Source of the DNA: Trogon surrucura
Lineage: Eukaryota > Chordata > Aves > Trogoniformes > Trogonidae
Length of the DNA stretch: 64,000 nucleotides
Assembly (NCBI GenBank): GCA_020746105.1
Contig: CM036633.1
Coordinates: 13,500,501 to 13,564,500 of the forward strand
Reading direction: 5' to 3'
Shown in pieces: positions 1-11,771 of this stretch (positions within the stretch are counted from its first letter, which is position 1; each line of letters begins with the position of its first letter). The notes beneath the pieces are model-generated. The model ran no database searches. It had not been told where the DNA came from and saw nothing but the letters and a program-made list of their open reading frames with translations. Both the position numbers and the translations under genes were made by a program.

Positions 1-2450
1 GCAGGTATCCTGGGTGAAATCTCTAGGAAGCACCTGGGCAAGGAGCACTTAAAGGCTCTTTGCTCTCATGCTGCTCCACAGAGTTTATGGAGGGATTTTG
101 AAGCCCATGGATTTAAAGAGCTTGTTTTGCTCAGGTTTGTTTACCCCCCCCCAAAAAAGGGGCTGCTTTATTTATTTAGTTATTTAGGGGTGAGGCAGAG
201 AAGCCAGGAAAGAGTGTGCAGTGTCACTGTGCATAAATAACTCATTGAATAGATGGCACAGCTCTACCCCGTCGCCAGCGAGCTGGCCGGGTGGATGTGC
301 TTTAGCCCAAAACATCCTGAAATGTTAATGTAATTGTTTTGTGCGCTTACTGAGCACGATATTGTTACCGTGAAGTCTCTGATCTCGCCTGTGCGCTGCA
401 GTAAGCCACGATTTCCCTTTGCAGCTACAGAGGTGCCTATTGCCTATCAGCATTTTTCTTTTTAAGAGGACAAGGGGTGTTTAGAGGAATAATGAAATGG
501 GAGCGTGTGTTCAGCCGAGGCCTCCCCAGAAAAGGGGCTTTTGTACCCTGTCTTTAAGCGCTTCCAGAGCATCCTTGTTTTCACTCGAAGGGCTGGCTGG
601 TGGCAGAGGGAGTTGGATACCTGTGGATGGAGAATGGGGTCCCTCATACCCTGGCAGACAGGATGAGAAGGAGCCTTCCCCTCCACTGACTGCTTTTGGT
701 GAGCAGTTTTTATGCGTTGGGTGTGCTGGTGGCATCGAAGCAGGGGAAAAAAGGCTCCCCACCATAAACCAGTCCCCATCACAGAGCAGCCTGGGAAGTG
801 GAACCAACCCCTGAACTTCTGGTGCTTGGGAAGCTGCCAGTTGTAGCCAGGAGGACTGATGCTCCTCGGCGGGATTTTTAGGGCTGTGCTGGATGCGGCT
901 CAAGGCGCAGTGCGATGAGGAGCGATGCCTTCCCGGAGCCAGCCGACAGCCTCCCTCGGGCACACCGCAATGATTCCCGTGCCGCGGTGCCAGCCCCTCA
1001 CCTCCTTCCCGGCCATCGGATCCAGGACCTGCTCCATCGCTGGGACTGCACAGAAGAAACCTCTCGTGCTTGTTGGGTTGTGTCTGCTGAGCAGCACTGA
1101 GGCGCCAGGGAGGTTCTGCTGAAAGTGGCACCATCCCCACCAAGGAGCCCTCATCTAAACTGTGACAGCCCACTTTGTCACCAACCACCTGAGCCCTGCT
1201 GAAGAGAGCACCTATCTCCATTTTGGATTCCTCTTTTAAATTGGGGTTGAAGGCCCCTTTTTCTCTCCTCTCTCGCCTTTTTCCTGGGATGTTGGTACCT
1301 GCAGCGGACCCCCTCCTGCTCCCTTGCTGGGGAAGTGAAGCTCTCGTGGTGTCTCGCTGCTGCCGGGGTGTTGCGACAGCGTTACAGGGGAGAGGCACCA
1401 CGAAAGGGGATTGTTGGTCCGTGGTGGGGTGTTGTCACATCCCTCCAGTTGCTTCATGAAAATCTGGGGATTTTTCCTACTCTAGGGAGACTCTTTGTGT
1501 TTCACAATAAGTAAGCCAGGGGAAAATAGCAACATGCTGTTTAGTAACTGCTCGTTCTGCTCTGTGCAGAGTTTTACCGGCAGGATTTGGTACTGATACA
1601 CCAGCATGGGAGGATTTTACCAGACCTTAAACTGTGTGGGTCCACAAAGTACAGGAGGGAGTGTTTTTTTTTTCCTCTTAGCCCAGGCCAAATTGCTTTT
1701 GCGAGGGAGGCGTACGGCAGGAATCCTGCCTGAGCGCGGAGCCGCGTGCTCTTTCACGCCGGGTAAGCAGTGATGCTGTGCTGTGATGCAGGAGGAGTGA
1801 GCCTGCTCCCTAGGGGCATCTTTGGGGAGCAAATTAACATCTCTTCTATTCTTCCTGCAGAAATAAATTTCAAATACAAATCCTGCTCGGTTGCTTCTGG
1901 TGTTTCAATGGTCGGGCTTGGTTAGAGCGATGCCTAATTTCCACTTAGGGTGATGATTGATGATGATGAGGAGGACCCAGGCTGGGAATATCTAACCCTT
2001 GCAGAGCAAGCGCGCTGCTGTGACACCAGGAGGGCTCCAGCACCTTGGCGGTTCGTGGGAGATACGTGCTGGGTTAACCCTGTGGCATTTCCGTAGGATT
2101 TAACGGCACCATCAAAACTTGTTCTCAATCTTCCGAGTGGGGCTCCGCAGCTTCTCGTCTCCAGACACAACCCTGCGTCTTGCCTTTTAGGCTGATGAAC
2201 TGACAAAGAACTGTTTTGCCAATACGCCAGCATAAATTCTGGATAATTAAAATCTACTAGTCATGAGATGAGTATTAATCTGCAACCAATGCTTTCTTCT
2301 TCTTTTAAGAACCCTTCAGAAATGGGATCTGAGCTGCTGGTATGAGCCTGGGTCGATGTAGCGAATGAGTTTCTGTGGAACATTCAGTTTTGTTTTGACT
2401 TTTGCCATAAATTGTACATTGCGGTGGTAAACATGGTCCCTTTTTCATCG

Positions 2451-2477
2451 TTCCAGAATGGCTTTGCCATTCTGGAA
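2451..2477. repeat. Perfect 12-bp inverted repeat with 3-base loop
   Basis: The arms ttccagaatggc and gccattctggaa are exact reverse complements separated by ttt. Outside them, atc and gat could extend the stem by three pairs past a bulged G. The total is too short for an ordinary microRNA precursor. No flanking structure identifies it as a transposon end. Confidence 0.85.
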
Positions 2478-5291
2478 GATAAAATATATTTTGTTTTCCT
2501 CTCTACTTTCTAAGCCAACTCTGGTTTGAAGTAGCATAAATCTTCCGTTGGAGATGGAGGATTTTGGACGGGGAACAAAGCCAGGCAAATTTTTAATTTG
2601 AGGCCCGTTTTATTCTCATTTGGCAGGCAGCTCCTGTTGATTTGCAAATGTGGGAGGTTTTTTTTATTTTATTTTTTTTTTTCCCTGGACCCTGGATATG
2701 GGCAAGGGCTTCCTATGAAAAGTGTTTGAGCTACTTAATGGGGCAACCTTGTGTTCTCCGCAGCGATCTTTGATGGGTTGCACAGCAGAAAGCATTTTGA
2801 AGCTCTGTTTTGCCTTGGGCTTTAAGTCGGGGATTGGGAGCTAAATAATGAATGTCCATCCATTCATAGAAACTGTTGTGCCCCCTGTTTGCGCAGAGGG
2901 AAGGCTTTGATCTGGTTGTTTTGGGAACAATGGAGATATTTTGAAGACTAGTCTGACTTGTGTATGACGTGTTTGTTAGGGCTGCTTCTGAATAACCTTG
3001 TTGCGGGCCTGATCTGTGAAAACTCCTCTAGGAGAAGAGACCAAAATTGAGGGTTTAAATTTTGCACGTTTCTCTGATTTATTTGAAACATCGTCTCGTA
3101 AACCAGTGGTGCTGTTGCCATGGGGTAAGTCCATGAACAGCTCTGAGCTTACACCCCCGAGCTTGCAATGGGCAGCAGGATCTGTTTGTGCATCCGTAAC
3201 GGAGAAAATGTTCTGCTGATAAAACTGTATTTTGCTGTAACAGACTGGAGCATCCTATAGCTGCAGCTCGCTGGGGGCGGTGGGGAGAGCACCCGTAAGC
3301 CCTGCCGAGCTGCCGTGGGGCCCTGCGTTCGCTGGCTGTGGGAACGGGCGCTGCCAGCTCCTTTCCCGGTGGTGGTTGTCACCCTTGTGGTGTTTCTGCA
3401 GCGTCTGAAGAAGAAAAAAAAGAAAGCTCTGTTTTCATTCTGCCTTCACTTTGCGTCTCTCGGCGGCTGGGCGCGAGGAGCGGGAGGTGAGGACTGGCTG
3501 TGCTGGGGCAGGAGCGTTATTCTCTCTAGGTCCACAGTTTTCCTTTTTACCTTTATGATCTTTTATTTTTCCTAAAAAAAGAGAAAGCTCTAAATGTTTT
3601 TACCGTAAGTCAGGTTATATCTTTCAGTATAAGTGAAGCATATCATTGTGTTTTCGTAACAGCTTTACATAGGAAAATAAGTTACTGTGCTACTGATGTG
3701 CTTTGCTTTACAATTCTCCATCCAGGGGGTGCAAGGCTTCTGCCTGAAGTTGTAGCGTGCCACCTTCTCTGCCTCTTTTGTATTTTATTCTGCATTTCTG
3801 AAGTCAGGGTAAAGTGTTAGCGTGATTCCAGCTTTGCTACCATTACCTCCTAATTGAAGGCTTCATCTCTAATGTTCCGCCTTCGTGGCTTTACACACGC
3901 GTTTTCATATGATTAAAACTTGTACCTGGGGAGGTGCAGCTCAACTGTGTGTGCATGAGGAAATCTTGCAACAAAACTTACGGAAACAAGCACTAATCAA
4001 ACCACTCAGGAAAAAAAATTGTTCAATTGCCTGGTTTTGCACTTATATGACCAGATTTAAATATTTTAATCATCTGCCCCCCTTTTCTCTTGTTTCCCTC
4101 TGGTGGTTTTGTTCTGATGGATGCCATTTCCTCTCTGAGAAATGGCATTGGCTTCTGCCTCGCCTGCAGGCAAAATCTTTGCATTATGCCACGGAATCTC
4201 TCTCCTCCGCCGTAATCTTTTGCATAGATTGCTTGACCTCTGCAGATATAATTAAATCTCTTCCTGACGACTGTGCGATTTCAGTTGAGCTCTGCGGCGA
4301 ACGTTAACTGTTGGGTAAGTGTTAAATTAGGGCCCTGGACCTGCTGTTTGTTATTACGGAGGGATTATCTGAGCATCGGTTTCTGCTGGCTGCCGCGCGT
4401 GTGGCTCCTGAGGAACCTCTCTCTGCAGCAGTCGGGTCGCTCGGGGTCTGAAACAGTTTCTTCACCTCCAAACCGATGCTTGGGAGAGATGGAGGGGTGA
4501 GCCCTGGCCGTGCCAACACATGCCACCCTCTCCTCTGGTGACGTTCCACCATCCTCTCTGTCACTCAGGTTGTGTTTTCCCCTGGGACTGGGCTGCCCGT
4601 GGATCCTGTTCCACCTCAGTGGCAACCAGGAGTGCCTTTTTTTTTTTTTCCCCTTCTATCGGATTAGCTGGATCACGTTAGCTGGTTTTTCTTCCCACAA
4701 AACCTTTCGGTGACTCAGAGTTTCCATTCCCATCCAGACTCGTCAGGGAGGCTCAATCCCCTTTTCTCCCTGGCTGTCTGCTTGCATGCCGCGTTCTTCC
4801 TCTCTTTTGGGCTTTAGGGAAAACCATCCTCTTCGTCTTCATCTCCTGCTTGCAGGGTGGAGCCTGTGCTTGCCCGTGGTCAGGGCTGGGAGGAAAGGGC
4901 AGTGTTGTGGCTCTGCCATTTATCCTCTGCATGAACTGGCCTGGGTCTCCATCTCCAGAAGCAGCGGCGTGTTTCAGGCATTTGGGGGGTTATTTTTACA
5001 AATAATTTGAGCCAGCCTGAGCACTGAACATCCACGGCAGGAGACTCAGGTCTCTGGAAAAGTGCAAGCAAAGCCAGGAGCACCCCAGAAGGCTTCTCTC
5101 TTCCAAAGATGTGAATCTCCACATTTGTACCTATGGAAGAGTTCCGCTTCCCTGCCTGATTTACACAGTAGTTTATTCCCTGAGCATCTCCTCCCTCTCC
5201 CTGGGAAGGCTCATTAGGAGTTGTTAAGCCTTTTGAAAACCCTCAAATGCACCAGTTTTAATGTGTCAGGGAGGAGATGGGGCAGGTGGTG

Positions 5292-5317
5292 GCAATGGAG
5301 ATCTCAATCTCCATTGC
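5292..5317. repeat. Perfect 11-bp inverted repeat with 4-base loop
   Basis: The arms gcaatggagat and atctccattgc are exact reverse complements separated by ctca. Flanking bases do not pair further. No surrounding repeat family was recognised. Confidence 0.85.
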
Positions 5318-6941
5318 TGCCCATGTGGGGAGCTAGTGGACCTCAGCCCTGTTCCTAGCAGCATGCAGGCTGAGCTCTTTTCACCCATAAAAGCTGATTT
5401 CTGGGTCAGCTATGAGCTGTTTCATTCCACCTCTGCCATTAGTTTTCCTTTACCCCAGTGGGAAGATGCTGCCGGGGACCTTCGGGATACTGAGCTGGGG
5501 GGGATAGACAACGTTGGCTGCTGAAGGGTGGCTGCTCCCAGTGTTTCTGCACCCACAGAGGTGTTGGTGGGCTTCGGGGTTCTGAATTAAAAGACTTTGT
5601 TTCATTGCTTACAGTTGCTGAACCCTAAAATGAAGTTGATTTTTTATTTTTTATTTGTTTTGTCTGTCGAAAGAAATAACAATTTAGATCCATCTCTGTT
5701 TCTTATTTTTCCCGGGTGCCTCTTTGGACAGTGGGTGTTAGCAGGGAAGAATGATGTATTTTTAGGGAATTTCCAGTCCCTTTTGTCCAGAGAGGGACAG
5801 AGTGTCCCGGAGTCCTTAGCGAAAGGAAAGAAACTTTGACAGCATAGAAATGAAATTTGTGAGAACCTCAGAAGTTTCGTGTGGAAACACTTCATGAAAT
5901 TATCTTGGTATGTTCCAGCTTATGCAATGGGTGCAAAAAAAATTTGGCTATAAAAAAAGGCAGAAATACTGCGGGGTGGGGGGGAACATAAACCACAGAA
6001 TTTGGGGCTCATTGTAGCACTGGGAAATAAATATTCCCCCTGCTAGGATCCTGCTCCGTTTGTCCACGTTAAACCCAGGGAGGCAACTTTTCCACTGACG
6101 CATTATCTTGTCTCTGAACGTTCAGAGGTGGAGAAGAAGAATGTACTGTTAAAAAGATGAAACTTTTGGGAACGGCTCGCAGACTTTCCTGCTGATAAGC
6201 GTTGTTGATTGAAGATCAAATGGCCCTCAAAGAAAAATCTTTCGCCGAGCGCCGCGGATCTAACCCTGCAGCCAGACACCGAGGTCGGGCAGGCTGCACT
6301 GCTTGTGTGTTTAGGAACCTGCGCGGGAATTATGGTCTCTACACCAGATCGATGTTGGTGATGTGCTGGTTTTAAAGCTGATAAACCTGTTAAAACCGAG
6401 AACAGTGTTTATGAGATGCCAAGAAAACCAGAGTCATGTTTTCGTTGTTAGGTGGTAGTTTAATTTTATTTTTTTCCCCCTTCTTGCTTAAGGAGTCTGC
6501 CAAGGAGGAGAGCTGCAGGTCATAAGGTGAACTAAAGACCAGTGGCATGTGTGTTTTAATTAAGTGACAACCTGCATTTCGGTGTCAAATTAATTGTTGG
6601 GTGGCTCCCTCTTCGTAAACCAGCTGTATCAAACGGTACATGTGGAGTATTTAACTATTTGAGTTAAATCCTACCGGAGTGTAGGTTTTATGAAAACTAC
6701 GCTAAATCATTTTTTTCCGCTTCAGAGTTCGGCCTCGAGAAGGGGAAAATTATTAATGAAATGGTCTTTTTAGGTTCATAAACTTGCAGCCCTTTAAGTA
6801 AGGTGGTTGGCATGCGGTGAGCTTCTTTTAGGGGAGGCCAAACTCTGGTGGGAATAACAACATGTAATTTCAGTAATCAATGGAAACAGGGCACCGGACC
6901 TGTGTGAGAGTGCAAATGAAATAAATACATATTTGAAGTCG

Positions 6942-6995
6942 TAAAATAACTTAGGCTGGAAGGGACCTCCGGAAGGGTATTTAGAATAATTCCGA
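6942..6995 (-). mobile_element. Old CR1 3'-tail fragment
   Basis: Read on the minus strand, the segment contains ggaggtcccttccagcc followed by a degenerate form of the terminal CATTCTATGA motif, which is the typical 3' end of avian CR1 LINEs. Only about 50 bases are recognisable. The terminal octamer repeat is decayed to gtcgtaaaat on the plus strand, so the copy is old and inactive. Confidence 0.7.
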
Positions 6996-9900
6996 TAGCA
7001 CCTTCTGGGATTGAGATGGCAGGAGGGGAAAAAAAATCAATATAAAGGCTGCACGAATGCCGAGCCATGGATTTTCTGCTCTGATCCAGGGAGGGTCTCA
7101 ATGGTGATGGCTGCAATCAAATGCTAAATAGGAAGTTTGTAATAAAAAGGGCTTTAGTTAGAATTAATAAAACGTGAAATGCCTCGTTCCTTGGAAAACA
7201 TGTGGTATTGACTGAGATTTAGAAACATGTCCTATAGGAGCAGGGATCCAGAGACAGCTCCAGCATCCCCTCCCTGCACGTGTGCCTGTTCCTGTTAGAG
7301 TGCGGTGTTTGGTTTTGTGTTTTTTGGGGTTTTTTTTGGCTGGAAAGGTCACAATGTGGGAGTTTGAGAGGAAATTAGCAAAGAGCTGGAAATGAGAGCA
7401 GCCTTATACCCCTTGTGCAAAACATCATCTGCTTCTCCTGTACCTTCCCGTGCCTTGCGTGGCAGCGCTCTGAGACCGGCGTCGTGCAAAGTCCCTTGGT
7501 AATATTGCTGGCCTGGAAGGCTGTTTCCATTTTGATGTTGGTAATATCTAGAGGGCTGAGTTCCTGGGTGTGAGGGGCTGCACGCAAATACCAGTGTGAC
7601 GGAGAAGAACATGCTGAATTTAGGTGTAACTCTAGGTCTTCTGTAAGCTCCCTGAGCAGAGGCCAAGTACCAAATTTCAGGGAATATTGGCAGGATCTAA
7701 ATGTAAAGATATGATAGTCATTAGCAAATCAGGGTGCTCATATAACGGGCAAATCCGAGGTTATTAATGGAAACTTATTTCCAATTTGTGCCAAGTTTGA
7801 TTGATGTTAAGTCTTGTCCAGAGCTGTCCTCCATGAGGGGTGTGGGAAGCTGTAGATCCAGTTCCCATTTTCAGGAACACACTGCTCGAAGCTAATTGCC
7901 TGAGAAACACGGATTGCAACATCTCAGGTCTCGTCGAATTGTCTCAACATACTCTGGAGCTCAGCTGGGGCTTCTCATTTGTTGCCAGGGTTGGAAATCT
8001 CGGTTATATCGGAGGCAGGAAGAGCGTGTTGCTGGCTCTGGGGCTTTAGCTTGTGTCACTGTCATCGTGCCATGAGCATGGGGACGGTGCCAGCTTGGAA
8101 GGGATCCTCTACTTGGCAAAAAAAGGTCTCGAGAGCAGGCTGCCTCCTTGCTTAGTGCAATTAGAGCAGGAAGGCGGCGGGACCCAGAGGTTTTGGAAGA
8201 GCTGCTCTGTCTCTTCCCATCACTAGGTCACCAGGCCAGAGTGCTGAGGGACCAGATGTCCTCAGATTGCTGCGAAATAGGGCTGGTGGCTGCTGTGCTG
8301 CTCATCACGGCTGCTCTTGGTGGCAGTGGGTCACATAGAGCAGGACGGGATCTAACTGGGCCACCCGAAACTAGTGGCCTCGTCCCTTTGACCAGAGCTG
8401 TAGCCACTGGAGAGGCCAAGAGGGAGATCCAGCTGCCTTTGGGGATAAATGAACCCTCCAGTAGCTCTAACCCGGCAGCATCCAGGCTGAACTGGCTTTA
8501 AAAATTACGACGTGAACTTGGTGCAATTGAACGTGTCCGAGCGCGATGCCTCTCGCTGTCAGTGCGTTGCCCGACGCTGGCGGGCTCTGCGGGGGCCCGT
8601 CAGCCAATGCCAGCGGTGCCTTGGGTCCCTGCCCGGGCAATTAGCTCTGCAATTAGCAGCCACGGGGCCAGGGGTGGCTCAGTAGGAGCTGCTCAGGCCT
8701 CACAGCTTGGAGCCCTGTGCCAGACAGCTTTTCCTTTGCTGTTTTTCAGCAGCTCGGGCTCGACTGGAGAGCCTTAATAAAGCAGAAAGCTTAGGCTGAC
8801 GGGGTGGGAAGGAGGTGAAAAAGGAAAGCTTAATTCCCCGCTCATCTCGGGTTTTATTTCCCATTGCGGAGGTTTCCCCTCTTCCTCCTGGCTGTCCAAG
8901 TGTTGCTTCTGTTGCATTTGTTTATTTTCTTTTTAGCCCCGGGGCTGCTGCGAGTGGTGTCTCTTTGCTCTGCGGGCTGTTCCTGATGCTTTTCCTTGCT
9001 AATACCAATTGTTTCTGCCAAAATTGTTCGGGGGCGTTATGTAAACCTAGAATCACGCGCTAACGCTCTAATCCGAGGGCTCCGGAACGTGCTGGGTCAG
9101 ATTCTCCGCCGCTGTCAGGCACGTCCTTGGCTCAGCATCCGCAGGGGGTGGGATGCCACCGGCCACAGCCATCTGAGCCAACGTTGTTGTTGTCACTGAC
9201 AGTTCTAGTGGGAAGCATGTAGACACCCTCTAAGTCACTCGAGGCCGGGATTTAAGCTGTTTGTAGAGCGTGGCACCTGCACGGCAATGCTTGGGTGTTG
9301 TTTTTTTCTTGGCACCAGGAGCTGTGTTTGTGCTGTTGGGTTTGCAGTGACGTTGGTGGATGCGGTTCCGTGCCAGCACCAAGTGGCTTGCTGCATCTCC
9401 TCTTCGTCCCTACCCACAGTCCAGGGCAAAGCCTGCCTGTGTGGTCCCACACGGTGGGATTCGAGGTCCTGGAGCATCTTTGTGGAGTTCCTGGGCTCTG
9501 GCAGAAGCTGCTGGATGGGCACACCTCCTGCACTGAATAGGGGGGGACCCTCCTCTGAAGTGGTGCATGCTCTCTCGGTAGCATCTGGTTGTTTACCTGG
9601 AAGGTGATATTAGCAAATGGATTTCCAAATGCTGCTTAATGTGATTTGGCAGTCAGAATTATTTAAACAGTGATAATAATGGGAAAGAGATCCACCATTG
9701 CTGCGTGCCCAACCTCTTCCCCATATACTCCACTGTTTTTGAGAGATTAAATCCTGCTGAGCTGGCAGGTGATGCTGATGAGTGTTCAGAGGGGATTAGG
9801 ATAAATCCATTCCTCCTCCTGATTTAGCTGCAGATTTGAATTCATTGATAAAATTTGCCCAGGTTTCCTCTCTGAAACCTCCTGTGAGCCGGCAAGTCTG

Positions 9901-11721
9901 CAGAGGTGTGAATAAAGGCAGGACTTGTTTCTGGAGCAGAAAGGCTAATGAATTAACCTTCATAAGGTGGATGAATGCTTAGGATAGCTGTACCTCTGTT
10001 CCTGTCACCGTGTCCAATTAATACACGCTGCTACAGAACTAAAGGGTGCCCGGGCTGGCTCCTTGGCAGAGGAAAACTGGCCTGAGGCTCCTGCTGCACT
10101 TGCAGCACGTCTGGGAGATGCTCTGTGACAACCGACGTGCGGGATGGCGTGTTCATGTGTCACTCGAGTTTTAGCTAAAGAACGCCAGCTCTGAAACCCG
10201 GGATAAAGAGGAATGGGGGCAACTATACTCTGGGGTTCAGCCAAAGCTGTGTTGGTGCCCTGGCCGTTTTTCACTGCAGTGGGACTGGAGCTTAAAGAGG
10301 ATGTTCTTGCTGCCTCCAGCAGCTGTTGGACCTTCTGGTATATCTGCACACATCCTACACCACAAGCGCAGGGATGGTGGGGCTCCAGAGCATGCTCCTA
10401 TAAGGTGCCCCAGCACCAAAAAAGTTGTCTTCAGATGAACTTTGGGACCTGTGGTGTTGCTATTTGGGCTGAGGACCAGTGCTGTGACTCGCACCAACAA
10501 TATGCAGTGCCCCGTGCCGGGCATCTTCCTGGGGCTGCAGGCGAGAGCACGGCTCTGCAGCACTTCCAAGGATTTGTTCAGCACAAGGCTTTAGTGACAG
10601 GCATTGAGGAACTCTCCTGGTGATGGGATAATAGCCTGCCCTTCTTTTCCTCTGTGTTGTGCATAATCAAATTAAGTTCTTGAGGACCAAAAGGACCTGC
10701 TGAGAGCATGGAGGGTCCAACAGGGGAGCCTTCACCCCAGAAGAGCTTTATAAACTAGGGTGACTTCGGCTTTATTGGCTTTCAGAGTAGAAGAGCTCAC
10801 ACACCCTCAGCCCTGTGTGGAGCCTTTATTGCTTGTGCAAGAGGGGGCTGCAGGGCATCTTGGCCACCTCAGGATTTTGTACTGGCTGCAAGTCTGTGCC
10901 TATCTCAGCTCTGGGGTTCCCTGCAAAGAAATAAGCGCTGGAGTAGTGGTAGTGGCAGCTTTGGGGCGCTCCAGAGAAGGTGAGCCTGCAAGCAGCAGGT
11001 ACCTTCCTGCTGCTGAGCAAAACTGATGTTTCAAAACCACTTAGATGCACGTAAACTCACGCATAGACGTTTTTGACCAAAGAGATTAAATGTGCTCATG
11101 CAAAGCCTGTCTTGGAAGCCTGTGACACCTCAGAGCATGGTGGGTCCAACATACAAAGTCCCAGTAATTGCCTCGATAAATGTGTGGTAACTCTGGAGGT
11201 GCAAGAGGCAGCTGGCTCTGAAATGGGACAGGAGTCAGAGATGGGTCCAAGTGAGAAATCTCATGGCACAGAGGATGCAAAGATCAGGCTTGCTCCCTGT
11301 GGAGCAAATCTGTTTGCTTCCTCTGAGTTGTTTTGGATTTATACAGCTGCTGAGGCAAAGACAGATCCCTGCTCATCATTGGAGATGCTGGGGGGGAACG
11401 TACAGGAAAAATGAAGCCCAATGGCAAGTCACAGACAACTAGGAATACTTTCAAGAATGTAATACTTAGGAATAATTTAGAAATAACACACTTTTTTTTT
11501 CAGTTGGTCACTGGAATAAACACTTTAGAAAGTGAGGGGGAAAGAGAACTTGAAACTGAGTATATTATTAAACAGAGCTTTCTTAAATGTCATTAAACAA
11601 GAGGATTTTGAGGGGGGTGTTTTCTGTGTTCTTCATCATGCTGCCACACAAGCTGGCATTTGCCAATGAGTGTGTCTCCTTCAAGAAGAGGGAAAAATAA
11701 AGTTAAATTCACCATATGGGG

Positions 11722-11771
11722 GAGGAGAATATTTGGTATCCACCCTTTGTGATGAGGAGAATATTTGGTAT
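11722..11771. repeat. Short direct duplication, 18-bp unit at 32-bp spacing
   Basis: The unit gaggagaatatttggtat occurs exactly at 11722-11739 and again at 11754-11771. The 14 bases between the copies are unique. This is a local duplication with no recognised element attached. Confidence 0.85.

Larger units (their letters stand above)
1..6941. other. Unique intronic DNA, probably TOX2 intron 1
   Basis: No exon with splice signals and family similarity was found. The block mixes GC-moderate stretches with CpGs (about 900-1400 and 3270-3520) and T-rich runs (2650-2685, 4638-4650). Two perfect short hairpins (2451-2477 and 5292-5317) are listed separately. Short open frames are present on both strands but none shows a recognisable domain or consistent codon use. 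The intron assignment depends on the + strand exon at 54273. Confidence 0.55.

Noticed and set aside
511-1401. 296-codon open frame on the minus strand
   Set aside because: No domain, low-complexity composition rich in S, P, G and R, no splice or promoter context, and overlapping frames of similar quality on the other strand.
2430-2490. microRNA precursor at the 12-bp hairpin
   Set aside because: The stem is about 18-20 bases at most with a 3-base loop, shorter than usual precursors, and outer pairing is weak.
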